A stretch of 64,000 nucleotides of DNA from Phytophthora colocasiae (taxonomy: Eukaryota; Oomycota; Peronosporomycetes; Peronosporales; Peronosporaceae): contig JAGKQI010000053.1 in the NCBI GenBank assembly GCA_018806915.1, positions 496,001 through 560,000 of the forward strand. The letters run 5' to 3'. Within the stretch, counting starts at the first letter, position 1. The number at the start of each line of letters is the position of its first letter. Shown piece by piece: positions 1-9,257 of the stretch. The notes under the pieces are model-generated. The model made no database searches. It worked only from the letters and a program-made list of their open reading frames with translations, and was not told the DNA's origin. Both the position numbers and the translations under genes were made by a program.

Positions 1-884
1 ACCAAGGCCCGCTCATAGGCGCCTTTGGAGGTATGCCCCCCTATGAGAGGACGCGGGTCCTGGAGCTGCTCGAGATACGCAGCAGCTCCCGAGCCTTGAT
101 CGGGAGGGTAGTAGCCCCGCTGGTGGACAGAGTCCTCATCGTGTTGATGAGACCCACCTGCGACCGTTGGTGCGGTGCGCATTGGCTGTTGAGCAGCCTG
201 AAAGAGCTCTTGCTGCTCATCGAGATCGTTAGTGATCTCTTGGGGCTCGCGGATGAGCCCCTCCTCCTCATCGGCGTCGTCGGGGCCGAAGATCTCTTCG
301 AGCTCCCTTCTTCTTGTCATGTCTTGACAAGGAGACTGTGAAGCATGACGCTTCTTGGAGTTGGTGCTGGGCACCTTCTCCTCTGCCAGAATGGCCCGGG
401 CGCGTTCGCGCCTTTCAGCAAGTGTCAGATGTCTGACAGGTGGTGGCGTAGTGTCGCCACCACGGCCGCTGGTGTTGTCGGGAGACTTGGACGCGGTGTC
501 CTTGTCTCCATGGTGCTCCTCCGTGGTCGGAGCACCAGCCGCAGGCTTGTCCTCGGCGTAATCGTTGTCGCTCTCGTCGGCTGAGTAGCTGACAAGAGTC
601 GCTTCCTGTTCGGAAGGACTCCAGGAACCGGGACTATGGTCCCTATACTCGAACCGAGGATTCGGTCGAGTATCAGGCGGTAGGGACGGAGACCTACTGC
701 GCCTTTGGCTAGGGCTAGCCGTCGCAGCAGTGCTGCTGGGCGAGCTAAGAGCCCTGGAGGCCACATCGGTGGCCTCATGAAGTGCCGAAGCCTTGCCGCG
801 AGGCTTGGCTGGCTTGGAAGTTGGCTTTGCAGCCTTCTTCCGTGAAGACGCTTGCGCGTCTGGGTTTGCACCCTTTGCAGACAT
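1..884 (-). CDS. Antisense ORF of gypsy element A (partial, runs off the window)
   Basis: On the minus strand a frame opens at ATG 882-884 and stays open to the window edge, about 294 codons with no stop. It lies opposite to the element and starts 183 bp before its 3' LTR. The visible protein begins with a Lys/Ala/Ser/Pro-rich basic stretch, then a Ser/Pro-rich segment, then a charged helical part (around LTLAERRERARAILAEE) and an acidic stretch. The part nearest the edge (TNDLDEQQE and a following Pro/Gly segment) resembles the matching part of the antisense ORF of element D (TNPLDEAQE). No known domain is recognised. The long stop-free run and the resemblance to D argue that it codes for protein. 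Its function is unknown. Confidence 0.6.
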   Translation of the reverse strand, partial: MSAKGANPDAQASSRKKAAKPTSKPAKPRGKASALHEATDVASRALSSPSSTAATASPSQRRSRSPSLPPDTRPNPRFEYRDHSPGSWSPSEQEATLVSYSADESDNDYAEDKPAAGAPTTEEHHGDKDTASKSPDNTSGRGGDTTPPPVRHLTLAERRERARAILAEEKVPSTNSKKRHASQSPCQDMTRRRELEEIFGPDDADEEEGLIREPQEITNDLDEQQELFQAAQQPMRTAPTVAGGSHQHDEDSVHQRGYYPPDQGSGAAAYLEQLQDPRPLIGGHTSKGAYERAL

Positions 885-1066
885 GTTGCTGGGCTTCCAA
901 GGAAGCCTGGTACGCGTTGGCAGTGCGCCCTGTGCTCTGTGAGAGCAGATGCCGCAGCGATAAGAGCTGGCGGCAGGTCGATCGATTTCGACATTGAAGA
1001 GAGAAATGTGAAAGGGATTTTCTCTCTTCTCTGATTGGACGAGAGTCGAATCTAAGTGGGGGAGGA

Positions 1067-1380
1067 TGTAACGGGGTTACATTGAAGAGTGACTTTAGTC
1101 ACTCTTCCGAAGTGGATACATTTGGTGTGTCACACAACATGGTGACACGTGGCAGGTGGCTCCGCAGCCACCTATCACCTTCTATATAGGTTACACTATA
1201 GATATATTTTAGTTTGTATTGCAGGCCAAGCTAACAAGTATCTATAATATATTCAGTCTTAAATATACCTAATCTTTAGTTAGTCTCCCCAAGTCTTTGG
1301 GGACCGAGTGAACTGCCGTTCACTAGGAGTTTGTATACTCCAAGCCTTCCTCTGTGTGAAGTGCTGTGTGAACCCCGTCA
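1067..1380 (+). repeat. 3' LTR of gypsy element A
   Basis: About 314 bp, from TGTAACGGGG after a purine tract to ...CCCCGTCA, giving TG...CA ends. The end was placed by analogy with the LTR of element D, which shares the TTCCTCTGTG block close to its terminus. Only one LTR is visible, so the right end could be off by a few bases. Confidence 0.7.
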
Positions 1381-1670
1381 CACCGTAGAGGAGGTGCGCG
1401 ATTCACATGGTGCAGTGTTGACGAGGGCGGCTTCCTTCGCTCCGAGACTTGCGCTTCCGCCAACCATGCGTACATATGTACGTGCGTTGGTACGGGTTGT
1501 GAAGCGTCCGCACCTTTCTTCGTGCGCAACAATCGCTTGTTTCTTTCCACTCGAGACATAGTCTCTTTCACAGGCAGCACTTGTAACGTGCGCTCACAGT
1601 AGCCAGTAAAGTAGCTGAGCCACGCCTCCCAACTGGCGTGATAGACATCAGGCCCTTCCACAGCCATCAT
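1381..1670 (-). pseudogene. MULE/FAR1-like transposase N-terminus, truncated
   Basis: The minus strand starts with an ATG at 1670 and reads a segment (YHASWEAWLSYFTGYCERT, then SRVERNKRLLRTKKGADAS) that resembles the N-terminal FAR1/SWIM-type domain of oomycete Mutator-like transposase proteins. Downstream the usual zinc-binding part is only loosely recognisable, and the frame runs into the LTR of element A at 1380. It is therefore a relic cut by the retrotransposon. The family assignment is from remembered motif shape, not a search. Confidence 0.45.
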
Positions 1671-2107
1671 TACAGGCAGACACAGAGGTTAATTGGTATG
1701 CGATTTAGTTAGGGTCATAACAGCTCTCAAACCTTTGTACAGCTCGTCGTAAAGCTGCTCCATTGCGCTGAAGTGTCGAAGATGTTGCCTTTTTCAGGAG
1801 TCGTTACGTCAGAATTGTACCCTTCGTGTGGTACATTTGAATGGTGACTGATAATGGAGTGGTGTACATACTTTAGTGACATGAAAATCAGCAGTAAAAG
1901 AGCTTCAACAAACATTTGTAGAACACTGTGTCACCTACTTTCAAAGACTACCACAACTTGACATTAATACACTACAATTGCTCTCATGAATGTACTTGTC
2001 CGCTCAGCTACTCCTTCGCTCTCAAACTTCATTCTCGAATTTGTGTCGCTGCCACTAAAACCGAAGGTGTGATTTAAGAGCATTATTTGCGCGATGAATG
2101 AATACAC
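1671..2107. other. Stretch without a recognisable gene
   Basis: AT-richer DNA between the MULE-like relic and a copia gag relic. It has only short frames on either strand and no LTR ends, terminal inverted repeats or RNA gene that I could recognise. It may be the 5' flank of the MULE-like gene. Confidence 0.4.
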
Positions 2108-2858
2108 ATGGCCAATGAATCGAAGCTGCCCGGCGACGTGGTCTATCCCCCGCCTTGTGGCTTGTTCTGCTGGGCTGGGCCGGAGTTTTGCTTACCACCG
2201 CCGAATGAACGATTCAGCTGGCCGTCGGCCTTGTTCGCTTTGTCGAACGTGATAGCCATCGCCACCACTTTCTCTGGCGGGTTCACACAGTCCATGAGTC
2301 CACAAATCCACGCAGACGGTCGAATCGTTCGTTGGAGGGAAGCGACGACACCAGCATCCCACAGAAAACTGCGTCGTCGAGGGTCATCCCGACCGTCTTG
2401 AGTCTCTCGTGCAGTCGGCACATGTAGTTCAGGTGTCCTTCCACATTAGTCTGCTTGCACCGAGCTGCCTCCAACTGCGCGTAGAGTTAACGTTTGGTCA
2501 TCGCACGCGTCTGCTCGTTCGCCGTGCCCTCAAACCGTTCACAGAGGTGCTTCCACATCACTGAGCCGTCCGGCAGGGACATCAACGGCTGCCCCATGTC
2601 GGTGCACACGGACGAAAAAATCAGCTCCTGGAGATCCAGCTGGTAGCCTTCCCACGCGGTCTTCTGCAGAGACGACCAGTTTTCATCGTAGGTTCGCTTT
2701 CCAGTGAGAATCTTGTACAAGTCGTCGTTCTTCTTACGCGCGGCGAGCTCCATCAGCTTCTTGTAGTATCTGAAGTTCTGGCTGTTCCAGTGGATAGGTC
2801 GGCCAGTCTTTTCCGAGACCTCGACCTCCCACGACGCGTCTGTCGTCGGCTTGGGCAT
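2108..2858 (-). pseudogene. Copia gag relic, second family
   Basis: The minus strand begins at an ATG at 2858 (MPKPTTDASWEVEVSEK) and reads a UBN2-type copia gag: an aromatic N-terminal block, then a MWKHLCERFEG core and a MCRLHERLKTVGM segment. An in-frame TAA at 2487-2489 interrupts it, a frameshift follows near 2290, and the Gly/Gln-rich linker before the expected zinc knuckle is cut off around 2140. No protease, integrase or RT follows. Its sequence differs from the gag of copia element B, so it is a separate insertion. Clearly non-functional. Confidence 0.65.
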
Positions 2859-3059
2859 CCTTGCACTCGAGTGACGGCGCGATATTGGGCTTCTTAACCC
2901 TGTTGACTTTGTAGTGCGCTGCGCTCCTTGGAGTAAATTTCAGACTGAATGAATTAAAGTTAAACTTGCTCGGCTTTCCGAGCTCCTACAAGTGCATGCT
3001 ACTGCGGATTCGAATGCAGCAGCCACGAACTAAGCTCACACGGGGTTCTTCATCCATCG

Positions 3060-3925
3060 TTGAGTTTTTCCCAGGTTGCAGCGCAGCCTCTCAGGTCTGC
3101 GCCAGAGAAAGCTTTGTCCAGCGCTCCACGTTCCCATGTTGAGCCTCAACTTAACAACTTCCTGCTACAGAACCCCCCAAAACCTCCGGGATGGCGGGAA
3201 ACCATGCTGCCATTGTGGTGGCGCAAGTTGTTAAAAGACTGCAGTGGCCTCGGAGATTGTCCTTGACGTATACAAGAGCAAAGGCCGTTCAGTACGCGCT
3301 GTACTCTTCGATCTGGTGGAGCATATCATCAGCCTTCCAAGTGTGGCATCGTACAGGTTTGGCTCGACAACCTGTGGGGGTTGGAACTAACTCCTTCAGA
3401 AATCTTTGCCGTCAACTAGCAACCGAAGAGATATGGTGTTTAGCCGACCTGCTGGACGCCCCTCATCAGTGGCCCACACCTTTTAACTTCTTCTGCAAGA
3501 TTTGCGGCTTGTTGCTTGGATCGCAGATCAAAGTAAGCGACATATTTAGGCTGTACCGCCAATTAACCCAAGTGTTTCGACGTGTGTTGCCTCACCCAGA
3601 GGCAGGAGGGGTTAGAGTTTCGACACGGGGGCCTTTTCCTTCATGTGGAGTACAAACAGACAAAGGCGTTATTTTCTTCCCAAATCTTCGGCGGAATGAC
3701 TGGAATGTACTACTACAACCGAATCAAGCAGTAGCGTCTCACCCTATGAGGGAACTCGGATGTCCTTCAATGCGCATTCATGCTACATTATCCCAATATC
3801 TATCACTGCGAAGATGCCTGGTTCCAGTGGTGCATGATGTCCTATTACGATTGTTCTTTGGAGACCTAATTGTCGGGTCACGGCTATATTTCTTGAAAAG
3901 ACTAAACCCAACGATTCAGCAGTAA
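3060..3925 (+). pseudogene. LINE ORF2 fragment (region after the RT)
   Basis: An open frame at 3191-3925 encodes 244 residues resembling the segment that follows the reverse transcriptase in L1-type LINEs: a WHRTGLARQP / LATEEIWCLADLLD region and, near the end, VPVVHDVLLRLFFGD...SRLYFLKRLNP, which normally precedes a CPxC zinc finger. The frame stops before any zinc finger. Sequence from 3060 is in other frames and may be an upstream frameshifted part. It abuts the truncated RT of copia element B at about 3930. The LINE assignment rests on remembered motif order. Confidence 0.45.
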
Positions 3926-3933
3926 TGCATTTT

Positions 3934-4845
3934 TCAGCTTTCTGTAATCTTGGTACACAGAGTTGTCGGTCCCATCAACAGGAGGTCATCCACGTACACA
4001 CTAAGGATCATCGTCACATCTCCGTCGTCGTTGTACATAGCGTAGAGGCCATAGTCACTGTCCAAACGGGTGAGACCCAGCTTCTCAAGTAGTGTATGCA
4101 ATGTCTTGTTCCATACTGCAGGTGCTTGTTTCAAGCCGTAGAGAGACTTAATGAGTTGGCAGACCATTTGCCCACCGTTTACTTCGAACCCCACAGGCTG
4201 CTCCATGTAAATGAGCTCAGAAAGTAGACCGTACAAGAACGCAGTCTTGACGTCGTACTGTAAGACAAGGCAGCCACGCTTCACAGCATACAGGATGACC
4301 GCTCGTATGGTCTCAAACCGAATGACAGGCGCAAATGTCTCCACATAGTCAACTCCATACTTCTGCTTAAAGCCATGGATCACCAGCCGGGCTTTGAACC
4401 GCTGGATTCGCCCTTTAGCATCTCTCTTGTCCGCAAAGACCCATCGGTTTGTGATAATAGTCTGACTCTTGGTTTTGGCTCGTGCAACAAGCTTCCAAGT
4501 TCCATGTGCGCGCAATGATGACAGCTCGTCCTCCATCGCTGCTTTCCACTCCGGCCAATACTTACTCGCCTTCGCTTGCTTGTAGGTATTAGGAATCGGA
4601 ATGTCCGTCGTCGTGTTCATCACAGAACCGACCACATAGTCATTGAGACGAGCTGGTAGCTTCCTCATTCTGCAAGGGCTTGAGCTTCGTACCTCCGCTG
4701 AAGGTGAGTCCGTACATCGTGGCTGGTACTCGTCGCTGGAGTCCTGCTCACTGCTTGAAGAGACTTGCCGCTTTCGCTTCTTCTTCTTGTTTGTCACAGC
4801 CGCTAGCTGCAACTCAGTACCGGGTGTTGCTGCAACAACCCCCAC
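3934..4845 (-). pseudogene. Copia B reverse transcriptase, truncated
   Basis: A frame of 303 codons reads a Lys/Arg-rich linker and then a copia RT: the NRWVFADKRDAKG and FKARLVIHGFKQKYGVDY blocks, ETFAPVIRFETIRA, YDVKTAFLYG, LYGLKQAPAVWN and the active site YVDDLL. It stops a few residues later at 3934, so the thumb and RNase H are missing. The upstream frame overlaps but is shifted, showing a single indel near 4885 between integrase and RT. Confidence 0.85.
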
Positions 4846-7427
4846 TGGCTCCGTATTCTCACCGATTTCCTTTTCAGGAGGCAGATTGTTGATTTGGTAG
4901 CCGCAGGAACGTCAGGTGCGCTACCTGCTTCGGGAAATAGTCGGGCTTCAAGTGTAGATGTAATAGGCACCACCGGGATCACATCCACAAGCTCATAGTC
5001 CCCACGGAAATACAAGTTCAGCAGTAGCCGACGGATGTAGTCATTCGCAACAGTAAACTTCTCGTGAAAATATACGTTCCCACTGCGTCGAGTAGTCACG
5101 GTTCCAGTTCGCAGGTCCATCAACTTGTATCCAGTCGTAGTAGTACTATAGCCCAGGAAAATTGACAGCACAGACCGCGGGTCCAGCTTTGCTCGCGTTG
5201 TACGGGTCTCAGGAGGTACGTACGCATGTACCAAGCAACCCCAAGTTCGTAGGTGTCGCAGCACCGGTGCAGTGCCGAACAGCAGTTCATGGGGCGACTT
5301 CCCGTTCAACGGAGCTGTCGGAAGGAGGTTCAGTGTGTCTACAATGTGTAGAGTAGCTTCACCCCACAACAGGTTCAGTAGATTGGTTGCATGAAGTACT
5401 GCTCGTAGCCGTGGAAGCACTATACCATTGGCGCGTTCCACAATCCCGTTCTCTTCCAGGGAGTAAGCATTCGTGGTATTAAATTCAATGCCCTTACTCA
5501 AGCAGAACCGTTCCAGGTAGGTGTTCACAAATTCTCCACCTTGATCTGAGTGTACCAACGTTACGGAATGTCCTGCACGCTTGAACTGAGTGTTGAGCCG
5601 CAATACCAGTTCTTCGATTAGCTTGGCTGCTTCGTCTTTATGCTTCAGCAGATAACACCACTTGTATCGCGTTGCCTCATCTACTACCAGCATGAACATC
5701 TTTTCGCCAGTTGCCGTGTCTTGATTGATGCCGCAGAGATCAACAGATAGCTTTTCCAGTGGGTTCTTCCGCCGCCGTGGCCCACGCTTGTAGGTGGTAC
5801 GCTTGAACTTAGCCGATAAGCAAGGAACACATTCATAGTCCTTCAACGACTGCATGTTAAAGTTAAAGCCAAAGTCGACCTTGTCATTAGCCAACTCCTT
5901 GATGAGCTTCATGTTCACGTGTCCAAGGCGATTATGCAGCAATCCCATCACATCCTTGCGCTCTTCAACAGCACCGACCAATCGCACAGACCGCTTCGCA
6001 CGCAGGCGGTATAGCAGGTCATGATGGTCGAAGCGCAGCTTCAACCCATCCTTGCAGAGCCACGCAGTGCTCTGGTCTTCATTGAAGACAAGCTTAAACC
6101 CACAGGCGCGCATGTACAGTATGCTTATCAGGTTCACGTGGGCATTAGGAGAGTAGTGGACATTGTCCAGGCGGCGAGGCTCCCACTTGCCTGTGACTCC
6201 GTTTTCGACACGGAACACCACACTTCCACTTACTTCCATGACTTCTGACTGGCCGCAGGCCATCATCACGTTGCTGGAAGTTCCATGCTTCACATACGAA
6301 AAACAAGTCAAATCTCCGCATAGATTAACTTGCGATCCACTATCGAGAAGCCATTCAATTTCATCTGCCTGTAAGACAGGGACATGCTCGTCGTCACCAA
6401 TTACTGCATTCACTGCGTAATCAGGTGACGCTGGTGTTGTAGGAGAGTACGTAGGGCTGCGAACAACGGGGCTCAACGGAGGACTCGTGGGTGAGTACTG
6501 TGGCGACGCAGCACGTACAGTAACCCCACCAGCTCCAGTGTTTCGGCGACGGAGCTGCTGTTCCATTTGCTCCACTGCTTGTAACCCAAGTACCGAACCC
6601 ACGTCGTTCCGCGAAACCAATCGATCATCATTTCTAATTCCACCAACAGCGTGCTCTGCATGTTCATCACGAGATGTCATGCACTCTACCACCCTGTCAC
6701 GCGAGACAGTCGGTTCATGTTGCCGGAGAATAGCTCCACTCAGAGAGCGCACTTGTTCGTCACCTTGATTGGTTTGAGTTTGACGACGTCCTTGGCTGCA
6801 CTCAGCATCACCACGCCAGTGGCCCTTCTCACCACAAGCATTGCACTTCGAGTTCCTTTTCTTTTTCGCAATCCTTTCTGCATTAGACTTGCCAGTGTCT
6901 GTAGATGCAGCACTTGAGCCACGGTTGCGACCGTATTTGCCACCGCGCTGGCGGCGAGGACCTTTTTCACTATTGCCGTGCTGCTGCACAGCATTTGCTT
7001 GGGGTTTACTGGCCAGGCCACGGCTGTTCGCAGTACTGCTGCTTGATTCACGCATTCGCTGGTTACGTTGTATTTCTGCATTCTCCAGACGGCCGCGTGC
7101 GTCGCGCACCGTATATTTGTAGTCTGGATCACGGCGTAGCTTCTCCGTAACTTCATCTGCAATCGTTGGGTAGACTGCGTGAGCCTTGGTCAGCATAACC
7201 TTAGCTAGTCGTGAGTCTGAGATGGGGTCATTATTTTCCGCTAGTTCGCGCTGCATCTTCAGTAGGTCGGCGATGTAGTCTCGCACGGGCTCGTCTGGGT
7301 GAAGCATTCGCCCGTAGATTCGTTCCCAAATCAGCACTGTGTTAACCCCTCGCCCTTGGCCGAAATCCTCAGCTATCACCCGCCATAGCTCGACAGGGTC
7401 AGCCAGGTTAACCACATCCTGGTAACG
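4803..7427 (-). pseudogene. Copia B gag C-terminus, protease and integrase
   Basis: The open frame enters from the LTR of element C, but only the part from 7427 downward belongs to copia. It encodes the gag C-terminal helices, a zinc knuckle, a Ser/Pro-rich linker, the protease (DSG), and an integrase with its HHCC finger and DDE core. The frame closes at 4803 after a frameshift. If the element C insertion and one copy of its AACG duplication are removed, the gag frame is continuous with the codons ending at 29502. This shows that element C landed in a gag that was intact at that point. Confidence 0.85.
7424..7427. repeat. 4-bp target site duplication of element C, left copy (right copy 29502-29505)
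   Basis: AACG sits directly before TGTGGT at 7428 and directly after ACCACA at 29501. A 5-bp reading fails (TAACG against AACGT). Removing one copy rejoins the copia gag frame, which supports exactly 4 bp. Confidence 0.85.
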
Positions 7428-9134
7428 TGTGGTGAAGCGCGAATAAGAAATCCGAGAAAAGGCAACGTTAGGCCCAGAGAGAGTCGGATCAAGCGACAGG
7501 GGCCTCTGGCGAAGCAAGATACCGGCTGATGGCCCCAGATTGCGCGAACGACGGCTGACGAATGGACCCGGGTCAATAATCGTCTTTATCTCTCCGCAAG
7601 TGGATGATGGATGACATCTTTATCGAGTGAGACTAAGCGATCAGAGAGCCCCGCCGTAAGGTCTCACGTAGTGGCTCAGCCCCAGGGAGGCGGAGACCAA
7701 AGCAGCGGCAGATCGGGACAGGCACGACCTACTGTGGACCGACGACGACCTGATCGTGAGACGCCGCCGAAGGGGGGCCGATATCTAACGATCAGTGTGA
7801 ATTGCACAAGATCAGTGACGTTACACACTGTGTTAAGCTGAAGGAGATTGAAGGAGTGCCCGAGGAGACGGCCATGCAGGGATCATCCCGAGAGGAGATT
7901 TCCAGTCCGAATAATGGCAGCGGCATCGGTCGCACGGGAAGCGACGTTCGAGTTCAAGGAGATCACGATCTAGGATATCGACAACGCGGGGATACGAGAT
8001 CAAGTAAGAAGGTTGCCGATCAAGACCATCGTTCCAGATTGCCGATCAAGATCATTGTTCAAGACTACTGTTCAAGATGGCTGACCGCGGATCGACAGAT
8101 CAGTAGATCGACAGATCGAGATCGGTAGATCAACAGATCGACAGATCGGTAAATCGACAGATCGAGATCGGTAGATCAACAGATCGACAGATCGACAGAT
8201 CGGTAGATCAGATCGCGATCAAGGGTTAGATCGAAGATCAGAAGAGCAGCTGTATGGCCGAATGTCAGGTGATCGTAGGATAGCAGATGAGGATGGGACT
8301 AGTAGACATAGGAATAACCGTCGAATTTGCTCTCTAGTGCGCAAGTGGACTACTTCAGGGACCAAGACAAGGGAAGAGGATAGCATATTGGCCTCCCCTT
8401 AGTGTTCCTACACTTCGCGCACCTAGCTACAGCTAAGACCGGATCCCCGATTTGGCCGGCTTACCTTACGCTAGTGTGAGGATCTCTCGGTATCTCAACA
8501 ACCCCCAAGAATCGAATTTGCTCTGGACCTCACAAGTGCCTTCGTCCAAGACTGGAACCGGGAATCACATTGGCCCACCAGCATCAAGAAGGGAAGGAGA
8601 CGAGATCTAGTATAGAGGTTATAACTGGATAATATATTGGCCAGTTTTACCCTATCTAGTGATCTATCCTTTAAGTGCTCATTACGGATCGGAAGGAATT
8701 GGCTGCTTGGCTGGACGATCCCGTCGACTCTCAACCCATCAAGACCCCCGCTATAGGAAGCGGCAAGCATCGTAAAGGAAGGGATCAGATCCCTAACATT
8801 GGACCTTTGGAAGACCTGGATCGAAGACCAGGCGACCGGATCAAGGCTCGAGAACTCGCCTACGACCCGGATCAACCCCCCCCCCGAGGTAGAGTGAAGT
8901 ATTCCCACGCTATCTCATCACCCCTGCGTCACCCAAGACATTCTTCTCGTCCCAAGACATCTTCAGAAGTCGCCTGGAAGAGCGTAACCCGCCTACCGAC
9001 GGGTATACAAGGTGGATACTACACACAGCTAGATCACGGATCATCGGGGGACCCCCTCCGTTAGTCGGTGTCTGGGCGCAAGTGGTGATCGGGATCTGCC
9101 TCAACCAGATTTTGGCCAGATCCGCTCTACCACA
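7428..9134 (+). repeat. 5' LTR of element C
   Basis: 1707 bp, long for a gypsy LTR, with the inverted ends TGTGGT/ACCACA. It holds a GATCGACA-type minisatellite (about 8089-8215) that is longer than in the 3' LTR. Short open frames inside it (for example 8675-9064) are shared by both LTRs simply because the LTRs are nearly identical, so they are not counted as genes. Confidence 0.9.
8089..8215. repeat. GATCGACA minisatellite in the 5' LTR of C
   Basis: An imperfect tandem array built from AGATCGAC, AGATCGGT and AGATCAAC units. The matching place in the 3' LTR (about 28508-28566) holds fewer units, so repeat number changed after insertion or during reverse transcription. Confidence 0.8.
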
Positions 9135-9152
9135 ATGGTGCGCGTGCCCGGA
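9135..9152 (+). promoter_or_regulatory. Primer binding site of element C
   Basis: One base after the 5' LTR is TGGTGCGCGTGCCCGG. It starts with TGG, the complement of a tRNA CCA end, and is GC-rich as expected for an acceptor plus T-arm match. I cannot say which tRNA it pairs with. Confidence 0.6.
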
Positions 9153-9257
9153 TCTTCTGGTGACTTCGGATATCACCGTGAGTCCTAAGAAGATGTCAAG
9201 ATAAAAGAAGAACAAGGGGAAGAAGTGCCTACGAACGTTGGATCGACGGAGGCACCG

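Larger units (their letters stand above)
1..1380 (+). mobile_element. Ty3/gypsy element A, 3' end only
   Basis: This is the 3' end of a plus-strand LTR retrotransposon that continues beyond the left edge. A purine tract (about 1055-1066) runs directly into an LTR that begins TGTAACGGGG, which fixes the orientation. Upstream of the tract the sense strand shows no pol domain. The complementary strand instead holds a long open frame (see the entry ending at 884). The LTR start matches that of element D further along, so A and D look like relatives. The right flank is a MULE/FAR1-like relic into which A appears to have inserted. The target duplication cannot be checked because the left end is outside the window. 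Confidence 0.8.
3934..7427 (-). mobile_element. Ty1/copia element B, pol part (3' truncated)
   Basis: This is the larger part of a minus-strand copia element. Reading from 7427 downward, it has the gag C-terminal half, a zinc knuckle (CNACGEKGHWRGDAEC, with six rather than four residues before the last Cys), protease (WLLDSGSQVNLC), integrase (HNRLGH...CVPC finger; LSVDLCG, HSDQGGEF and NGIVERAN supplying D, D and E) and RT with YVDD near 3985. A frameshift near 4885 separates the integrase frame (4803 upward) from the RT frame (3934-4845). RT ends soon after YVDD, with no RNase H and no LTR, next to a LINE fragment. The gag continues on the far side of element C at 29502. Confidence 0.85.

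Noticed and set aside
425..994. A 189-codon minus-strand frame in element A
   Set aside because: It overlaps the 294-codon antisense frame from 884 in another register. It is Arg/Leu/Pro-rich, as expected for a shadow of GC-rich coding DNA.
8089..8215. A CRISPR-like array from the GATCGACA repeats
   Set aside because: Units are about 8 bp, without unique spacers, inside a eukaryotic LTR.
7611..9064. Open frames inside the LTRs of element C, repeated at 28029-29431
   Set aside because: They are alike only because the two LTRs are nearly identical. They have no recognisable domain and include the minisatellite.
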